DNA of 47,323 nt from Lysobacterales bacterium (GTDB lineage: Bacteria > Pseudomonadota > Gammaproteobacteria > Xanthomonadales > Rhodanobacteraceae): contig JAFKMZ010000025.1 in assembly GCA_017305055.1 (NCBI GenBank), positions 1-47,323 of the forward strand, given 5' to 3'. Both the position numbers and the translations under genes were made by a program. Below the pieces are notes generated by a model, which saw only the letters and a program-made list of their open reading frames with translations, was not told the DNA's origin and ran no database searches. This document shows, one piece after another, positions 1-8,633 of this stretch. The stretch's first letter is position 1. Each line of letters starts with the position of its first letter.

Positions 1-316
1 TGAGCATGGTGGCGATCACCGGCTCCTCGAAATACTCGCGAGCCATCACGATCCACATGCTGGCGTGGTTGTCGCGCATGAGTTTCGGCACCACGGTGTC
101 CAGGCGCTCGGCCAGGATGTCGTTGACGACCTTGGCGCGGTCGCGCAGCGGCAGGATCGGCGGCAGCTGCGGGTGGGTCTGCTCGGTATTGCTCATGGGC
201 ACCACGAGTGGTGTCGCGGTCTGGGCGATTGCCGGCAGGGCCAGCATGAGTCCGGTGGCGACGATGGCCGCGCGGAAGCGTCTCCCGGCCAGGCGGGAAG
301 CGGGTGTGCGTTTCAT
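1..316 (-). CDS. Exported M24-family metallopeptidase (Xaa-Pro aminopeptidase-like), 5' part only
   Basis: Only the first 105 codons lie in the window; the gene runs off the left edge. The start at 316 gives a basic N-terminus (MKRTPASRLAGRRFRAA), a hydrophobic stretch and an Ala-x-Ala-like site (LPAIAQ), so a Sec signal peptide and a periplasmic or secreted product are likely. The mature part (RDRAKVVNDILAERLDTVVP, then NHASMWIVMAREYFEEPV) resembles the N-terminal creatinase-type domain of M24 peptidases common in Xanthomonadales. The metal-binding catalytic domain would lie outside the window, so activity cannot be judged. A purine-rich TTGGGGG precedes the ATG. Family call is by recall of similar proteins. 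Confidence 0.7.
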   Translation of the reverse strand, partial: MKRTPASRLAGRRFRAAIVATGLMLALPAIAQTATPLVVPMSNTEQTHPQLPPILPLRDRAKVVNDILAERLDTVVPKLMRDNHASMWIVMAREYFEEPVIATML

Positions 317-346
317 TGGGACCCCCAAGGTGGCCGGTGGCTGTTG

Positions 347-376
347 ATAGTCGCCGAGCATTTTGACCTTTGTCAA
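347..376 (-). promoter_or_regulatory. Candidate sigma70 promoter for the M24 peptidase gene
   Basis: On the minus strand a perfect -35 TTGACA (376-371) is followed after 18 nt by GACTAT (352-347), a weak -10. The start codon is at 316. The rest of the 317-609 gap holds a possible plus-strand -10 (TATATA, 518-523) for the reductase gene without a recognisable -35. Confidence 0.35.
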
Positions 377-609
377 CTGAGCGTGAACGGATGGCTGGAC
401 GTCTTGAAGGCCACATCCAGGTGCGCCGGCTCCTTCACCACGGCACCCCGGACGGAGGCATGCGTTCCGTTGCCCGGGCCGGGTACTTACTGTGACGCAT
501 TCTCGTTTACGGTTTACTATATACGCAGTCGCGCCTGTTGGGTGCATGATCAATACAGCCGGGCATGGCGGCACGGCGTGCCCCCTCACGCAATCGAGTC
601 ACAAGTTTC

Positions 610-2343
610 ATGCAGCGTTCCCTCGAGTCCGGGCCGCGGCAGCGGGTCCAGGCCCTCGGCGGGCTGGCGTGCTGGCTGGGCATACTGGCGTTTGGCCTGG
701 CGGTCGGCACCGTCGGCGCCTTGCTGGCCCCGCGCGCCGGCCTACAGCACTTGCCCGCCGGCGGGGTGATGCTGGTGGCGCTCTCAGCCTTGCTGGCCTG
801 CTTCGGCATCGCCGCGTGGCAGCGGCGCTCGGGTTCGCTGCTGCCGCCGCAGCCTAATGACCTGCCGCTGCATTTCGACCGGGCCGCCGCAGACCCGGGC
901 TCGGCGGCAACCGAGGGCGAGATGACCACGGCGCCGGCGGCAGTCACGCCGGTTGCTGCTACCCTGCAGGTGGCTTTCGCCAGCCAGACCGGATTTGCCG
1001 AGCAGCTTGCGGGGCAGACCGTGCAGCAGCTGCGGCGCTCAGGATTGGCTCCGGAGGATGCGCGCAGCCTGGGTCGCCTGCAAATCGACGATCTGCGCGG
1101 CGCGGGCCATATGTTGTTCGTGGTCAGCACCACGGGAGATGGCGATGCCCCGGACGATGCGCTGCCGTTTTTCGACCAGTACATGTCCCACGCAGCCGAT
1201 TTGTCCGGCCTGGAATACGGCATCCTTGCCCTGGGCGACCGCGACTACGACGACTTCTGCGGCTTCGGCCACAAGCTCGATCGTTGGCTGCAGGCGAGCG
1301 GGGCTCGCGCCTTGTTCGACCTGGTTGAGGTGGACAGCGAGGACGAGGCGGCCCTGCGCCAGTGGCAGTACCGGCTGGCGACCCTGGGCGGCAATCCCGA
1401 CCAGCCCGATTGGCAGGAGCCACGCTATCAGCGCTGGGAACTGGTCGAGCGGCGCCTGGTGAATCCGGGCAGCCTCGGCGCGCCATGCTTCCACCTCGCC
1501 CTGCGCCCGCTGCAGGGCAAGCCGTATTGGGAAGCCGGCGACGTGATCGAGATTGGCCCGTGCCAGGCGCCGGCGGCGGTCACCGCGTGGCTGGAGCGCC
1601 AGGGGCTGGATGGTGCTTCGACAGTCAAGGTCGGGCGGGAACGGCTCAGCCTGCACGAGCTGCTGGCGCGTTCGCGCCTGCCGCAGGCGCATGAGGTGGC
1701 GGGCATGGACGCCGATGGCGTGGCGGCCGTTTTGCAGCGCCTGCCGCACCGGGCCTATTCGATCGCCTCGGTGCCGCAGGATGGTGCGGCCTTCCTGCTG
1801 GTGCGGCAGATGCGCGGACCGGATGGTGAGTTGGGCCTGGGCTCGCGCTGGCTGACCGAGTCCGCCGCCGTCGGTGCCGAGATCGCAGCCCGCATTCGCG
1901 ACAACACGAACTTTCACGTCCCCGAAGTGGATTGCCCATTGATCCTGATCGGCAATGGCACCGGCATGGCCGCGCTGCGGGCCTTGCTGAAGGCACGCCT
2001 GGCGCGCGGCCTGCGGCGCAATTGGCTGATCTTTGGCGAGCGCCAGGCGGCGCGGGACTGCTACTACGGGGACGAGCTGCGCCAATGGCAGGCCGAGGGC
2101 AGGCTCGAACGCGCCGATTTCGCCTGGTCGCGCGACCAGCCCGAGCGCCGCTATGTGCAGCACCTGCTGGGCGAGGCGGCGGCCGACGTGATCCGCTGGG
2201 TGGATGCCGGGGCGGCCATCTATGTCTGCGGCAGCGCCGCCGGCATGGCTCCGGCGGTCGACGAGGCGCTGCGCCGGGCGCTGGGCGCCGGGCGCCTCGG
2301 GCAATTGCGCGGCGAGGGGCGCTACCGGCGCGACGTGTATTGA
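610..2343 (+). CDS. Membrane-anchored diflavin reductase (CysJ/NADPH-P450 reductase-like)
   Basis: This is a 577-aa flavoprotein that should move electrons from NAD(P)H through FAD and FMN to an unknown acceptor. Two hydrophobic segments near the N-terminus (GGLACWLGILAFGLAVGTVG and a second starting AGGVMLVALSALLA) predict an inner-membrane anchor with the enzyme in the cytoplasm. A flavodoxin domain follows (AFASQTGFAEQLA, STTGDGDAPDDALPFFD), then the FAD motif RAYSIAS, the NADP motif LIGNGTGMAALRALL, YVCGSAAGMAP and a CysJ-like C-terminus (RYRRDVY). No cysI, cysH or heme partner is adjacent, so a role in assimilatory sulfite reduction is not supported by context. The start is uncertain: an in-frame ATG at 565 adds 15 residues, and neither start has a clear ribosome binding site. 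Confidence 0.85.
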   Translation: MQRSLESGPRQRVQALGGLACWLGILAFGLAVGTVGALLAPRAGLQHLPAGGVMLVALSALLACFGIAAWQRRSGSLLPPQPNDLPLHFDRAAADPGSAATEGEMTTAPAAVTPVAATLQVAFASQTGFAEQLAGQTVQQLRRSGLAPEDARSLGRLQIDDLRGAGHMLFVVSTTGDGDAPDDALPFFDQYMSHAADLSGLEYGILALGDRDYDDFCGFGHKLDRWLQASGARALFDLVEVDSEDEAALRQWQYRLATLGGNPDQPDWQEPRYQRWELVERRLVNPGSLGAPCFHLALRPLQGKPYWEAGDVIEIGPCQAPAAVTAWLERQGLDGASTVKVGRERLSLHELLARSRLPQAHEVAGMDADGVAAVLQRLPHRAYSIASVPQDGAAFLLVRQMRGPDGELGLGSRWLTESAAVGAEIAARIRDNTNFHVPEVDCPLILIGNGTGMAALRALLKARLARGLRRNWLIFGERQAARDCYYGDELRQWQAEGRLERADFAWSRDQPERRYVQHLLGEAAADVIRWVDAGAAIYVCGSAAGMAPAVDEALRRALGAGRLGQLRGEGRYRRDVY

Positions 2344-2399
2344 CTGCGCCCGAGGCGGTGTGAGACGGGCGGGCGGCACGGGTGTGTATCATCTGGCCC

Positions 2400-4709
2400 A
2401 TGCACGATGACCCGCAGGATGGCGCGGATCTGGACGGCGGCTCGCACCGCGCCATGATGGCGCGTGGCGTGGCTGCCGTCCGGCGGCCGCGGCGGTTGTT
2501 CGCGACCGGCCTGGCTGGTGTTTGCGTGATCACCGCATGCCTTGGCCTGGCGGTGGCGCAAAGCCAGGCGCCGATCCCCACGCCGCGCTACACCAGCCAG
2601 GTCGAGATTCATCCCATTGCGCCCAGCGCCATCTACGCGGACATCCCGCTGGCCGGTGCCGACGCCAGCGCGCCGACCGTGCCCAGCGCGCCCGACGCCT
2701 GGGGTGGCGAGCGCCGCGGCGACGAGCCCACGCTGTCCGATCGCGTGGTGAGCTATCGCATAGCCGCCGAGCTCGACGCGGTGCGCCACCGCGTGAGCGG
2801 CACCGAGCACCTTACGTGGCGCAACCGCAGCGATCGCCCGGTCAGCCGGGTCTACTTCCATCTGTACCTGAATGCGTTCCAGAACACTGGCAGCATCTGG
2901 TTTGGCGAGCGCGAGGCGTTCGCCGGGCAGCGCGCCAAGCCCCTGCCCAAGCCTGGCGAGTGGGGCTGGATCGACATTGGCCGGATCACCCAGGGTGGCA
3001 AGCCGCTGCGCTCCGAGTTCGTCCATCCGGACGGCGGCCCGGCCACCGACCAGACCGTGCTGCGCGTCGACCTGGCCGAGCCGTTGGCCGCCGGGGCGAC
3101 CGTGGCGCTCGATATGGATTTCACCAGCCAGTTGCCGCGCGTGCTGGAGCGCAGCGGCTGGCAGGGCGATTTCAACCTGGTGGCGCAGTGGTTCCCGAAG
3201 ATCGGCGTGCTGGAGCTGCCAGGGGAGCGCGGTGCCACCGCGCCGCGCTGGAACGTGCACGCCTACCACCTGCACAGCGAGTTCTACGCCGATTTCGGCC
3301 TTTACGACGTGCAACTGACCGTGCCCGACGGCTATACCGTCGGCGCCGTGGGCGAGCCGCAGGGTGAACCTCGGCACGCCGGCGGCAAGACCACGTACCA
3401 CTTCGTGCAGGGCGACGTGCACGACTTCGCCTGGGTGGCCGCCAGGGACTACAAGGTCCTTGAAGGCAGCTGGCAAGGCGCCGGCAGCTCCAAGGTGGCC
3501 GTGCGCGTGCTCTACCCGGAGGACTACGCCGCCAGTGCGCAGCCGTCGCTCCAGGCCACCACCGCGGCGCTGGATTATTTCTCGAAAACGCTTGGCCCCT
3601 ATCCATACCGGACCGTGACCGTGGTGGTGCCGCCCTACCACGCTGCGGCGGCCGGCGGCATGGAATACCCGACCTTCTTCACCGTGGCCGGCTACCGCCA
3701 CGTGGCGCCACGCACACCGGCCCGATACGCTCTCGACTCGGTCAACATCCACGAGTTCGGCCACGGCTACTTCTACGGCATCCTGGCCTCCAACGAATTC
3801 GAGGAGCCGTTCCTGGACGAGGGCATGAATGCCTACTGGGACGCGCGCATGCTGCACGACCGCGGCGAGCAGCTGCATCCAGCGCCATCCTGGCTGCGCC
3901 AGTTGGGCATCGATCCGGTGATCAGCGGTTTCGTGGCGAGGCGCTGGCGCGCCGGGTTGCGACAGCCGGCGGACCCGCTTGGCCAGAACAGCTGGGAACG
4001 CCTGTCCAGCCGCAGCTATGGGACGGTGTATTCGCGTACGGCCACGGCCATGCACGACCTGGAGCAAAGGGTCGGACGAGAGGCCATGGAGCGCGGCATG
4101 CACGAGTATTACCGGCGCTGGCGTTTCCGCCACCCCTCGGCTGCCGACCTGCGTGCAGCGCTCGCCGAAGGCACTGGTGACGCGCAGGCCGTCGATGACA
4201 TCTTCGACCATTACGTCTATGGCACGGCTTTCATAGACGACAGGGTGGCGGCAATCACCACGCAGCGGGTGTCGCCACCGGTCGGCAGCTTCGTGCGTGA
4301 GGGCAAACGCGTGCTGGTCGCGCCGGGCCAGGACGGAGAAGCTTTGGCGGGTGACCAGGCCGGCGCGCAGTCTGCCAATTCAGGCAGCGACCGGGTACCG
4401 GAGTGGCGCAGCACGGTGACCGTGCGGCGTGACGGCGCCGCCGTGCCCCAGTTGCTGCGCGTGCACTTCGCCGATGGCAGTCACCGCGACGTCCGGTGGC
4501 GGGACGCCCGGCGCTGGGCGCGCTTCGAATTTGTCGAACCGGGCAAGGTGGTTGCGGCCGAGCTCGACCCCGAGCGGACCATCCTGCTGGATGCCGACAA
4601 GCTCAACGACAGCTACGTGGTCAAGGCCAATGGTGCCGCGGCGCGGCGCTGGAGCGCCGACGCCGCAGCCCTGCTGCAGGCGTTCTACGCCCTGTTGGGG
4701 AGCTGGTGA
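2400..4709 (+). CDS. M1-family zinc metallopeptidase (aminopeptidase-like)
   Basis: About 769 aa. The gluzincin signature is complete: HEFGH (DNA 3750-3764) followed 18 residues later by the third zinc ligand in LDEGMNAYW. The usual GAMEN exopeptidase motif appears as GGMEY, so substrate binding may differ from classical aminopeptidase N. The N-terminal domain is a beta-rich M1 type (VVSYRIAAELDAVRHRVSGT, HLYLNAFQN). A hydrophobic N-terminal segment (LFATGLAGVCVITACLGLAVA) indicates export; ITAC inside it also fits a lipobox, so a lipoprotein is possible. A GTG at 2382 would add six residues. The stop codon overlaps the start of the next gene (TGATG), so the two are probably translated together. 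Confidence 0.88.
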   Translation: MHDDPQDGADLDGGSHRAMMARGVAAVRRPRRLFATGLAGVCVITACLGLAVAQSQAPIPTPRYTSQVEIHPIAPSAIYADIPLAGADASAPTVPSAPDAWGGERRGDEPTLSDRVVSYRIAAELDAVRHRVSGTEHLTWRNRSDRPVSRVYFHLYLNAFQNTGSIWFGEREAFAGQRAKPLPKPGEWGWIDIGRITQGGKPLRSEFVHPDGGPATDQTVLRVDLAEPLAAGATVALDMDFTSQLPRVLERSGWQGDFNLVAQWFPKIGVLELPGERGATAPRWNVHAYHLHSEFYADFGLYDVQLTVPDGYTVGAVGEPQGEPRHAGGKTTYHFVQGDVHDFAWVAARDYKVLEGSWQGAGSSKVAVRVLYPEDYAASAQPSLQATTAALDYFSKTLGPYPYRTVTVVVPPYHAAAAGGMEYPTFFTVAGYRHVAPRTPARYALDSVNIHEFGHGYFYGILASNEFEEPFLDEGMNAYWDARMLHDRGEQLHPAPSWLRQLGIDPVISGFVARRWRAGLRQPADPLGQNSWERLSSRSYGTVYSRTATAMHDLEQRVGREAMERGMHEYYRRWRFRHPSAADLRAALAEGTGDAQAVDDIFDHYVYGTAFIDDRVAAITTQRVSPPVGSFVREGKRVLVAPGQDGEALAGDQAGAQSANSGSDRVPEWRSTVTVRRDGAAVPQLLRVHFADGSHRDVRWRDARRWARFEFVEPGKVVAAELDPERTILLDADKLNDSYVVKANGAAARRWSADAAALLQAFYALLGSW

Positions 4710-5638
4710 TGGGCGACGCGCGCAGGCCATGGTTCGATTGGCGGGCATTTGTACACGCGGTGCGGTCGGCAACGCAATGGCGTCTGCTGCTGCTCTGGGT
4801 CGTCGCCTGGTGGTTGCCGACGGCGCTCGTCAGCCTGCCGTTGTGGCGTCGGCTGGATGAATTGCTGAGTCATTCCGTCCACGCCCGGATCTGGGCCGGC
4901 GGCCTCGATGGCCTGGCCTTGACGGACACTGTCGACGCGCTGGCGCCGGCCTCGGGCATGCTGCTCGTCAGCGGCCTATTCGGCGTGCTGCTGAGCGCGC
5001 TGTTGAGCCCGTTGCTCAACGGCATGGCGGTGGGCAGTGCGCTGGCCGGCGGCAGCCCGGGTTTTGCTCGCCTGTTGCGCGATGGGCTGGCCGAATATCC
5101 GCGCCTGTTCCGCCTGCTGCTGTGCTCGATTCTGATCTATGCCGCGGCAGGGACACTCGGCCTGGGTGCCTGGACGCTGGCCGGCGAGGTGGCGCAAAAA
5201 GCACTGCTGGAGTCCACCGCTGACCGTGCCCTTGCTGCGAGCGTCGCCGTGGTGCTGCTCCTGTACGTCCTGGCCCAGGTGGTGCTGGAAGGTGCCCGCG
5301 CGGCGTTCATGGCGGATGGCGGTTTGCGTTTGGCCAGGCGCGCGCTGGGAAGGGGAGCCTTGCTGCTGTGGCGACGGCCGCTGGTGACGCTGGCGTACTT
5401 CCTTGCCGTCAGCATTGCCGGCTACGCGCTGGCCTGGCTGCTTGCCGTGCTGAGGGGACATTTGCCGCGCGGCAACCTGCTGGAGTTCGCGGTGGCCGTA
5501 CTGTTGGCGCAGTTGGTCGTACTGCTGATCGGCTGGACGCATCTTGCCCGGATGTTCGCGCTGGCCGTGGTGGCGCGGCAGGAAGTGCCGGGACCGTCGA
5601 TGCCTGGCGACACGACGGCGCCCTCCATGGGCAAATAG
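4709..5638 (+). CDS. Polytopic membrane protein, unknown function
   Basis: A 309-aa protein starting on the A of the preceding TGA (TGATG overlap), which fixes the start and suggests translational coupling to the M1 peptidase. It has about six strongly hydrophobic segments: LLLLWVVAWWLPTALVSLPL, a Leu-rich pair around GMLLVSGLFGVLLSALLSPL, RLLLCSILIYAAAGTLGL, ASVAVVLLLYVLAQVV, LAYFLAVSIAGYALAWLLAV and VAVLLAQLVVLLIGW. No catalytic motif is recognisable. The layout is loosely like DUF-type integral proteins with two copies of a three-helix unit. Function is not assignable; a helper role for the peptidase is only suggested by the overlap. Confidence 0.8.
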   Translation: MGDARRPWFDWRAFVHAVRSATQWRLLLLWVVAWWLPTALVSLPLWRRLDELLSHSVHARIWAGGLDGLALTDTVDALAPASGMLLVSGLFGVLLSALLSPLLNGMAVGSALAGGSPGFARLLRDGLAEYPRLFRLLLCSILIYAAAGTLGLGAWTLAGEVAQKALLESTADRALAASVAVVLLLYVLAQVVLEGARAAFMADGGLRLARRALGRGALLLWRRPLVTLAYFLAVSIAGYALAWLLAVLRGHLPRGNLLEFAVAVLLAQLVVLLIGWTHLARMFALAVVARQEVPGPSMPGDTTAPSMGK

Positions 5639-5659
5639 CGGGCTGGGGGTGGAGCCGGG

Positions 5660-6133
5660 TCAGCCGCCACCCTGGCGCAGCAGTCCGGCCAAGGCCTGCG
5701 TGCTGCGGGTGATGCTCTCGCGCCAGGCGTAGCCGACGATGGTTTCGCCGGTGACGCTGTCGGCAAATTCCTCGGCTTGGCCAGGGGCCAGCAGGTGCCG
5801 GTAATCCACGGTGATTTCGCTGCCAGCGGGCAGCTCCGCCGTGGCGAACACGAAGCCCAGGTGCCACAGCCCGCTCGGGGCGAAGCTGTGGTTGATGTAG
5901 CACTCGTCGGGCCATTCCGGGGACAGGGTGTAGCGGTCGCCAAACCAGCGCGCGCTGGCCTGCAGCTGCGCGCTGAGTTCGGGTGTGGCCAGCAGCTCGG
6001 CAAACGAGTACGTCTGCATGATTGCATCCGGCGCGGTGATGATCCCGCCAGGCGCGACCGACTCGTCGACGAACAGGCCCTGGCCGGCGCCCGGGATGGT
6101 GGACACGGCAATGTGGTAACGCGGCAGGATCAT
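5660..6133 (-). CDS. SET-domain protein (putative protein-lysine methyltransferase)
   Basis: A compact 157-aa protein that is essentially only a SET domain. The visible signatures are the N-terminal IPGAGQGLFVDE (GxG SAM-binding strand), ECYINHSF (the NHS pseudoknot motif) and ITVDYRHLL (the catalytic-tyrosine region). It lacks the pre-SET and post-SET cysteine clusters of histone methyltransferases. Family members use S-adenosylmethionine to methylate lysines; bacterial targets are mostly unknown. The ATG at 6133 was chosen because the SET fold starts about ten residues later; a longer upstream frame only adds sequence antisense to the M20 gene. The gene is convergent with the membrane protein and divergent from the M20 peptidase. 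Confidence 0.8.
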   Translation of the reverse strand: MILPRYHIAVSTIPGAGQGLFVDESVAPGGIITAPDAIMQTYSFAELLATPELSAQLQASARWFGDRYTLSPEWPDECYINHSFAPSGLWHLGFVFATAELPAGSEITVDYRHLLAPGQAEEFADSVTGETIVGYAWRESITRSTQALAGLLRQGGG

Positions 6134-6220
6134 CGGCGGGACACGCTGGAAGGGCGCAGAGTTTACTGCACGGCCGCTGCACCATGGCCCTCTGGTCGCG
6201 GCCGCTCTTTGCCGCGCTAG

Positions 6221-6226
6221 TACAAT
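6221..6226 (+). promoter_or_regulatory. Candidate -10 element for the M20 peptidase-yggS pair
   Basis: TACAAT (one mismatch to TATAAT) lies 29 nt upstream of the chosen ATG at 6255. No good -35 is visible at 16-18 nt spacing, so this is tentative. Confidence 0.35.
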
Positions 6227-6254
6227 GCAGGGCTTCGCCATCATGGAGCGCGTC

Positions 6255-7682
6255 ATGGATAGCAGCCGCCTGTCCCGGTTTGTCGACGACTTGTGGGACC
6301 AGGAGGTGGTGCCGCGGCTGGTCGAGTACATCCGCATTCCGAACAAGTCGCCCATGTTCGACGCGCAATGGCAGGCGCACGGGCACATGCAGGCCGCGCT
6401 CGAGCTGCTGGCGGACTGGGCGCGCGAAAAGCTCGCCGGCTTGCCCGGTGCGACGCTCGAGGTGGTGCAGGCCGAGGGCCGCACGCCACTCATCTATATG
6501 GAAGTGCCAGGCGTCGGCGACGACACCGTGATGCTCTACGGGCACCTGGACAAGCAGCCGGAGATGACCGGCTGGCGCGAAGGCCTGGGCCCATGGACGC
6601 CGGTCCTCGAGGGCGACCGCCTGTACGGGCGTGGCGGCGCCGACGACGGCTACGCCATCTTTGGCGCCGTGAGCGCCTTGCTGGCCCTGCACGAGCAAGG
6701 CATCCCACACGCGCGCTGCGTGATCCTGATCGAGGCGTGCGAGGAGTCGGGCAGCGTCGACCTGCCGTACTACGTGGACCGGCTGGCGCCGCGCATCGGC
6801 AGCCCCTCGCTGGTGGTGTGCCTGGATTCCGGTTGCGGCAACTACGACCAGCTGTGGCTGACCACGTCGCTGCGCGGCCTGAGCGGGGGTACGCTCACGG
6901 TCCAGGTGCTGGAGGAGGGTGTGCATTCGGGCGACGCCTCGGGCGTGGTGCCGGACAGTTTCCGCATCCTGCGCGAACTCTTGTCCCGCCTGGAAGATCC
7001 CGCCACCGGCGAGATCCGCCTGCGCGAGTTGCATGCGCCGATCCCGGCCCAGCGGCTGGAACAGGCGCGGCATGCGGCACAGGTATTGGGCGCCGACGTG
7101 CATGCCAAGTTTCCGTGGGCCGGCGGCATGCAGCCGGTCAGCGACGACGTGACCGAGCTCGTACTCAACCGCACCTGGCGCCCGCAGCTGGCGGTTACCG
7201 GCGTCGCCGGCATTCCTGCGCTGGCAGACGCTGGCAACGTGCTGCGGCCATCCACCTCGGTGAAGCTCAGCCTGCGCCTGCCGCCTGCGCTGGACGCCCG
7301 TGCGGCGGTCGCGCTGGTCAAGCAGGTGCTGGAGAAGGATCCGCCGTATGGTGCCCAGGTCAGCTTCGTCGCGGCCGACAGCGGCGCCGGCTGGAATGCG
7401 CCGGCGCTCTCGCCCTGGCTCGCCGATGCCGTCGATGCGGCCTCGCAGCGCTATTTCGGGGCGCCGGCGGCGTACATGGGCGAAGGCGGCAGCATTCCGT
7501 TCATGGGCATGCTCGGGGAAAAATTCCCGGCCGCGCAATTCCTCATCACCGGCGTGCTCGGCCCGCATTCCAATGCCCACGGGCCGAACGAGTTCCTGCA
7601 CATCCCGACCGGCAAGAAGGTCAGCATGGTGGTTGCCGCGGTCGTCGCCGCACACCACGCGCAGGGCGCCGGGAGCCAGTGA
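6255..7682 (+). CDS. M20-family metallopeptidase (M20/M25/M40 dipeptidase-like)
   Basis: A 475-aa cytosolic-looking zinc hydrolase. The metal-ligand series of the M20 clan is present in order: YGHLDKQP, GRGGADDGYA, ACEESGS, VCLDSG and, near the C-terminus, GPHSNAHGPNE. The lid/dimerisation domain insertion sits between the last two motifs (VHSGDASGVVPDSFRILREL). Members cleave dipeptides or deacylate amino acids; the exact substrate cannot be read from sequence. The ATG at 6255 was chosen because GGAG (6245-6248) sits 6 nt before it; in-frame ATGs at 6225 and 6243 are less well placed. The stop codon shares one base with the start of yggS. Confidence 0.9.
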   Translation: MDSSRLSRFVDDLWDQEVVPRLVEYIRIPNKSPMFDAQWQAHGHMQAALELLADWAREKLAGLPGATLEVVQAEGRTPLIYMEVPGVGDDTVMLYGHLDKQPEMTGWREGLGPWTPVLEGDRLYGRGGADDGYAIFGAVSALLALHEQGIPHARCVILIEACEESGSVDLPYYVDRLAPRIGSPSLVVCLDSGCGNYDQLWLTTSLRGLSGGTLTVQVLEEGVHSGDASGVVPDSFRILRELLSRLEDPATGEIRLRELHAPIPAQRLEQARHAAQVLGADVHAKFPWAGGMQPVSDDVTELVLNRTWRPQLAVTGVAGIPALADAGNVLRPSTSVKLSLRLPPALDARAAVALVKQVLEKDPPYGAQVSFVAADSGAGWNAPALSPWLADAVDAASQRYFGAPAAYMGEGGSIPFMGMLGEKFPAAQFLITGVLGPHSNAHGPNEFLHIPTGKKVSMVVAAVVAAHHAQGAGSQ

Positions 7683-8425
7683 TGGTCGAAACCGACCGCG
7701 ACGCGCTGGCGGCGAGCCATCTGGCGGCGAACTGGGCCCAGGTGCAGCAGCGGGTCGCCGATGCCTGCCATGCAGCTGGCCGTGACCCGGCGGAAGTCAA
7801 CATCCTCCCGGTGAGCAAGACCTTTGGGCCGGACGTGGTCCGTGCCGCGATGGGTCTGGGCCTGCGCCGATTCGGCGAGAACAAGGTGCAGGAAATCCGC
7901 GACAAGTCCAGGGTGCTCGCGGACAGCGGCATCGACTGGGTGATGATCGGACACCTGCAGACCAACAAGGCCAAGGAGGTCGCCCGTCTGGCCAGCGAGG
8001 TGCAATCCCTGGACCGGCCCGAGCTGGCCGTGGCGCTGGACCATCGGCTGCGCCTGGAGGGCCGCCGCATGAACGCCCTGGTGCAGGTGAAGACCTCGAC
8101 GGAGCCGAGCAAGTACGGCCTGCCGCCCGAGCAGCTCCCGGCCTTCCTCGACGCCCTGCGTGCCTACGACACGTTGCGCGTACGTGGACTCATGACCCTG
8201 GCCATCAACTCACCCACACCCGAGGCTGTGCGCGGCTGCTTCCGCCTGCTGCGCGAGTTGCGCGACCAGGCGGTGGCGCGTGGGCACGAGCTGCCGTGCC
8301 TGTCGATGGGCATGAGCGGCGACTTCCCCCTGGCCATTGCCGAGGGCGCTACCGAGGTACGCATCGGTACGGCCATTTTCGGGGTGCGGCCCTATCCCGA
8401 TGCCTACTACTGGCCGGAGAAATGA
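7682..8425 (+). CDS. yggS: YggS/PROSC-family pyridoxal phosphate homeostasis protein
   Basis: A 247-aa single-domain alanine-racemase-fold protein that binds PLP and buffers cellular vitamin B6; knockouts in other bacteria perturb PLP-dependent and branched-chain amino acid metabolism. The PLP-lysine motif ILPVSKTF, the FGENKVQE motif, IGHLQTNKAKEV and the C-terminal LSMGMSGDFPLAI...VRIGTAIFG phosphate-binding region are all present. Length matches the family. The ATG overlaps the stop of the M20 gene by one base, giving a two-gene unit. In many gammaproteobacteria yggS is linked to pilT or proC instead; neither is seen here. Confidence 0.95.
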   Translation: MVETDRDALAASHLAANWAQVQQRVADACHAAGRDPAEVNILPVSKTFGPDVVRAAMGLGLRRFGENKVQEIRDKSRVLADSGIDWVMIGHLQTNKAKEVARLASEVQSLDRPELAVALDHRLRLEGRRMNALVQVKTSTEPSKYGLPPEQLPAFLDALRAYDTLRVRGLMTLAINSPTPEAVRGCFRLLRELRDQAVARGHELPCLSMGMSGDFPLAIAEGATEVRIGTAIFGVRPYPDAYYWPEK

Positions 8426-8584
8426 TTCACCCCACCGCCTGGATGGAACGACATTTGTTTTGTAAATCATTGACGTATGTCGCACTTTTGAGGCTGGAGC
8501 AATGGAAAACGACAGGGTACATTTAACGTCGATTGAACTTGCTGGCCGGGTTGGTTTGCTAAGTTCCTTGTCCTTCGAGGGGCG

Positions 8585-8601
8585 CTCAACCCGTGGTTGA
8601 G
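8585..8601 (+). promoter_or_regulatory. Hairpin in the leader of the NlpC/P60 gene
   Basis: A perfect 7-bp inverted repeat, CTCAACC (8585-8591), loop CGT, GGTTGAG (8595-8601), lies 32 bp upstream of the ATG in the 208-bp gap 8426-8633. The first half of that gap (about 8440-8530) is clearly more A/T-rich than its surroundings, as expected for a promoter region. No convincing Shine-Dalgarno precedes the ATG, so the hairpin could influence initiation. There is no U tract, so it is not an intrinsic terminator. Confidence 0.4.
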
Positions 8602-8633
8602 GGTCCCATCTTCCCGCTCAAGGCTCCCGGCGC

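Noticed and set aside
5409-7658. 749-codon minus-strand open frame across the SET and M20 genes
   Set aside because: Conflicts with two genes that have full catalytic motifs; no motif of its own.
6293-7681. Long open frame leading into yggS
   Set aside because: It is the +2 shadow of the M20 gene; YggS homology starts at 7682.
8426-8633. Known riboswitch class (such as the c-di-AMP ydaO element) before the NlpC/P60 gene
   Set aside because: Considered because ydaO controls wall hydrolases, but I could not fit its conserved segments; only a simple hairpin is supported.
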